DNA of 8,589 nt, taken from assembly GCA_023383735.1 (NCBI GenBank), contig JAHDYN010000058.1, forward strand, positions 1 through 8,589. Direction: 5' to 3'. The number at the start of each line of letters is the position of its first letter. The first letter of the stretch is position 1. Source of the DNA: Gammaproteobacteria bacterium (GTDB taxonomy: Bacteria; Pseudomonadota; Gammaproteobacteria; Steroidobacterales; GCA-2729495). Under the pieces are notes generated by a model, which was not told the origin of the DNA, searched no databases, and was given only the letters and a program-made list of their open reading frames with translations. A program made the translations under genes and the position numbers. This document shows, piece by piece, positions 6,991 to 8,589 of the stretch.

Positions 6991-8471
6991 TCGGGGATGA
7001 AGCGCACGCGGATCTCGCTGCGCACCTTCTGCGCCGATCCCGCCGGCGGCTCAACCGGTGCGAAACGCCAGCGGCGCGCGGCGGCGAGTGCGGCTTCGTC
7101 AAAAAGGTCGGCCGGTTCGGCTGCCGTGACCTGCAGCTCGGTGGTGCGACCCACCGCATCGATGCCGAAGGACACATCCACCCAGCCGGCCAGGCGCCTG
7201 CCCTCGCTGTTGCGCGGGTAGTCGGGCTCGACATAGCGCCGCACTTTCAGGCTGGAGAACGGCACCATATATATGTTGCTGTCGGCAGCCGGCGTTGCCG
7301 GCAGGGCGATCGCGGGTGCGACCTGTGCCGGCAGGGCGGGCGCCACCGCCCGGGGGGCAAGCAGCGGTACCAGGGACGCAGCCGGTTTGGGCGGTCCGAC
7401 GCTGGCCGGCAGTGAACTTGAAGCCGGTGCGGCGTCAGTGGGGCCTGCCTGCGTGCGGGCCGCAGCCGGTGCAGAAGGAGCCGGTGCAGAAGCGGTCGGA
7501 GCAGACGCTGTGTTCTGCAGCTGGTCAGCCGGGCCTGGCTCGGCTTGCGCGGTCGCTGCCGTGGTCGTGGCAGGTGCCGGCATGGGCTGCGTATTTGCTG
7601 GCGGCAGCTGCGGCGAAGCTGCGGCAGTGTCGGTGACAGGCGCGTCTTCGGCGCGCAGGATGCGCCCGGCCTCTGCCTTGCCTGTCGCGACGGGTGGTGT
7701 CCCGGTGCCGGCCGGAGCCTCGGGTGTGCGCAGCAGCCACCAGCCGAGCGCGACGACGAGCACAGCGATGCCGGTGATGCCGACGGCGATGAGCGGCAGG
7801 CCCGGCCCGCGGGTTTCCTGGCTGCCAGCCATCGCCAGCTGCGGTACCGATGCGGTCGCATCGGATTCGGACTGGCCGGGGTATTGACTGCGCAGTTCGT
7901 TGAGAAAGGTTTCGATATCCGCCTGGCGTCCGGCACGCCGGAAAGCGAGTGCGTGGTCCAGCGCGCGCCACTGCCCGGGCGGCAGATGGGGTATCCGTGC
8001 CGGCCGCCGGCCGGCCGCTTCGGCTTCAAGTGCCGTGCCGGTGCCGAAGGCTGACTCCCCCGCGAGCAGCTGGTAGCCGGTGCAGGCAGCGGAAAAGAGG
8101 TCGTCGGCAGCGGTTGGCGGTGCGCCCTCCAGTACCTCGCAGCTGGCGTACTGCGGTGTCGCCGCATCACCGTGGCCGATCAGCCGGACATGGCCCTCGG
8201 CGGTGACGAAGACCTGCTCCGGCCGCACATCGCCATGGATGCAGCCATTGCGGTGTGCATGATCCAGGCTGCGGCAGATGCCTTCGAGGATCTGCAGCGC
8301 CTGCAGCCGCAGCATGGGACGGTGATTGCGGCTGTCGATGATGTGGGCCAGCGAGGCGCATTCAGGTGTTTCGGCGCTGGCCGCGTGCGCCGTCGCTGAT
8401 GCCGCTGACTGCGGGACATCGGGAGCGGGATCAGTTGCCCGTTGCCGGGCAGAGGCATTGCCTGGGGACAT
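6987..8471 (-). CDS. Pseudokinase C-lobe fused to TonB C-terminal domain through one TM helix (5' end uncertain)
   Basis: From the first ATG (8471) the product is 494 aa. Residues about 40-200 match the C-lobe of a Ser/Thr kinase: a helical LDHAHRNGCIHGD segment with HGDVRPEQ (79-86) replacing HRDLKPEN, LIGHGDA (97-103) replacing the DFG motif, YASCEVLEG (108-116) replacing the P+1/APE loop, then DDLFSAACTGYQLLAG as helix F. No Gly-rich loop or VAIK lysine precedes it, so phosphotransfer is unlikely. A membrane helix follows (about 225-247), then some 160 residues rich in Pro, Ala, Ser and Thr. A TonB_C domain ends the protein (about 414-494; YVEPDYPRNSEGR, then AALAAARRWRFAP). Expected topology: kinase-like part in the cytoplasm, linker and TonB domain in the periplasm. 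The frame stays open to the window edge, with a TTG at 8537 as another start, so the gene may be 5'-partial. No exbB or exbD is in view. Confidence 0.83.
   Translation of the reverse strand: MSPGNASARQRATDPAPDVPQSAASATAHAASAETPECASLAHIIDSRNHRPMLRLQALQILEGICRSLDHAHRNGCIHGDVRPEQVFVTAEGHVRLIGHGDAATPQYASCEVLEGAPPTAADDLFSAACTGYQLLAGESAFGTGTALEAEAAGRRPARIPHLPPGQWRALDHALAFRRAGRQADIETFLNELRSQYPGQSESDATASVPQLAMAGSQETRGPGLPLIAVGITGIAVLVVALGWWLLRTPEAPAGTGTPPVATGKAEAGRILRAEDAPVTDTAAASPQLPPANTQPMPAPATTTAATAQAEPGPADQLQNTASAPTASAPAPSAPAAARTQAGPTDAAPASSSLPASVGPPKPAASLVPLLAPRAVAPALPAQVAPAIALPATPAADSNIYMVPFSSLKVRRYVEPDYPRNSEGRRLAGWVDVSFGIDAVGRTTELQVTAAEPADLFDEAALAAARRWRFAPVEPPAGSAQKVRSEIRVRFIPD
7464..7493. repeat. 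Tandem duplication of a 15-bp unit in the Pro/Ala linker
   Basis: Two adjacent copies of AGCCGGTGCAGAAG plus one variable base (7464-7478 and 7479-7493) agree at 14 of 15 positions. They are in frame within the TonB-domain gene and encode an Ala-Pro-Ser-Ala-type repeat in the periplasmic linker. This is a typical slippage or expansion product in a disordered spacer. Confidence 0.6.
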
Positions 8472-8503
8472 GGATGCTGCCGCCTCACGGGCCGGATGTG
8501 CTG

Positions 8504-8512
8504 AATCTAGCA
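8504..8512 (-). promoter_or_regulatory. Possible extended -10 promoter of the pseudokinase-TonB gene
   Basis: On the minus strand TGCTAGATT (8512 down to 8504) fits an extended -10 (TGn plus TAGATT, 4 of 6 to consensus). Transcription would begin near 8497 and give a leader of about 25 nt before the ATG at 8471, which has GAGG about 11 nt ahead of it. If real, it argues for the ATG at 8471 rather than a start beyond the window. The reading frame is nevertheless open through it, so the evidence is weak. Confidence 0.22.
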
Positions 8513-8589
8513 ACCACTGGGCGAACCGGCTTCGCAACGCGTCACGTTTCGCGGTCCGCGCCGCTATGGCCGGGATCCGTATTAGGTTT

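Noticed and set aside
7265..7278. An AT-rich CCATATATATG stretch as a promoter
   Set aside because: It lies inside the TonB-domain gene and encodes the Asn-Ile-Tyr-Met-Val segment; no matching -35 or downstream gene was found.
1..8589. Mobile elements, CRISPR arrays, tRNA or phage genes
   Set aside because: No transposase, terminal inverted repeat, spaced direct-repeat array, cloverleaf or phage-type protein was recognised; the only repeat is a 15-bp tandem duplication in a coding linker.

Overview
This GC-rich window (visibly well above 60 % G+C) shows the dense gene packing and G/C-ending codons of a Proteobacterium. The protein families fit best with a gammaproteobacterium: a Pseudomonas NdvB-like glucan synthase, a Gcd-like PQQ dehydrogenase and a TonB-ended kinase-like protein. 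No rRNA, tRNA or taxon marker is present, so this placement is an inference.

Layout. Three genes on the minus strand (about 6020 down to 18) look like one operon. In order of transcription they are: a membrane protein fusing a GH17-type periplasmic glucanosyl domain to a family-2 glycosyltransferase (NdvB-like beta-glucan synthase, 882 aa); an exported PQQ-dependent dehydrogenase of the glucose dehydrogenase family without the usual membrane anchor (679 aa); and a 12-helix major facilitator transporter (408 aa). The gaps are 61 and 26 nt. Divergent from the operon, across about 150 bp of regulatory sequence, lies a plus-strand short-chain dehydrogenase (266 aa) that resembles the chlorophyll(ide) b reductase (NOL/NYC1) branch of the SDR superfamily. 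Converging on it from the right edge is a minus-strand gene for an unusual fusion: the C-lobe of a degenerate protein kinase, one membrane span, a long Pro/Ala linker and a C-terminal TonB domain. Its 5' end is uncertain because its frame stays open to the window edge.

How the genes may work together. The operon can be read as an envelope-carbohydrate module: a synthase-transglycosylase builds a beta-1,3-type glucan, a periplasmic quinoprotein oxidises a sugar or alcohol, and a transporter moves a related small molecule. The pairing with a PQQ enzyme is notable because Pseudomonas aeruginosa ndvB has been functionally linked to PQQ-dependent ethanol oxidation genes in biofilms. No substrate can be read from the sequence. 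The pseudokinase-TonB fusion is the most unusual protein. No mobile element, CRISPR array or phage gene was seen.
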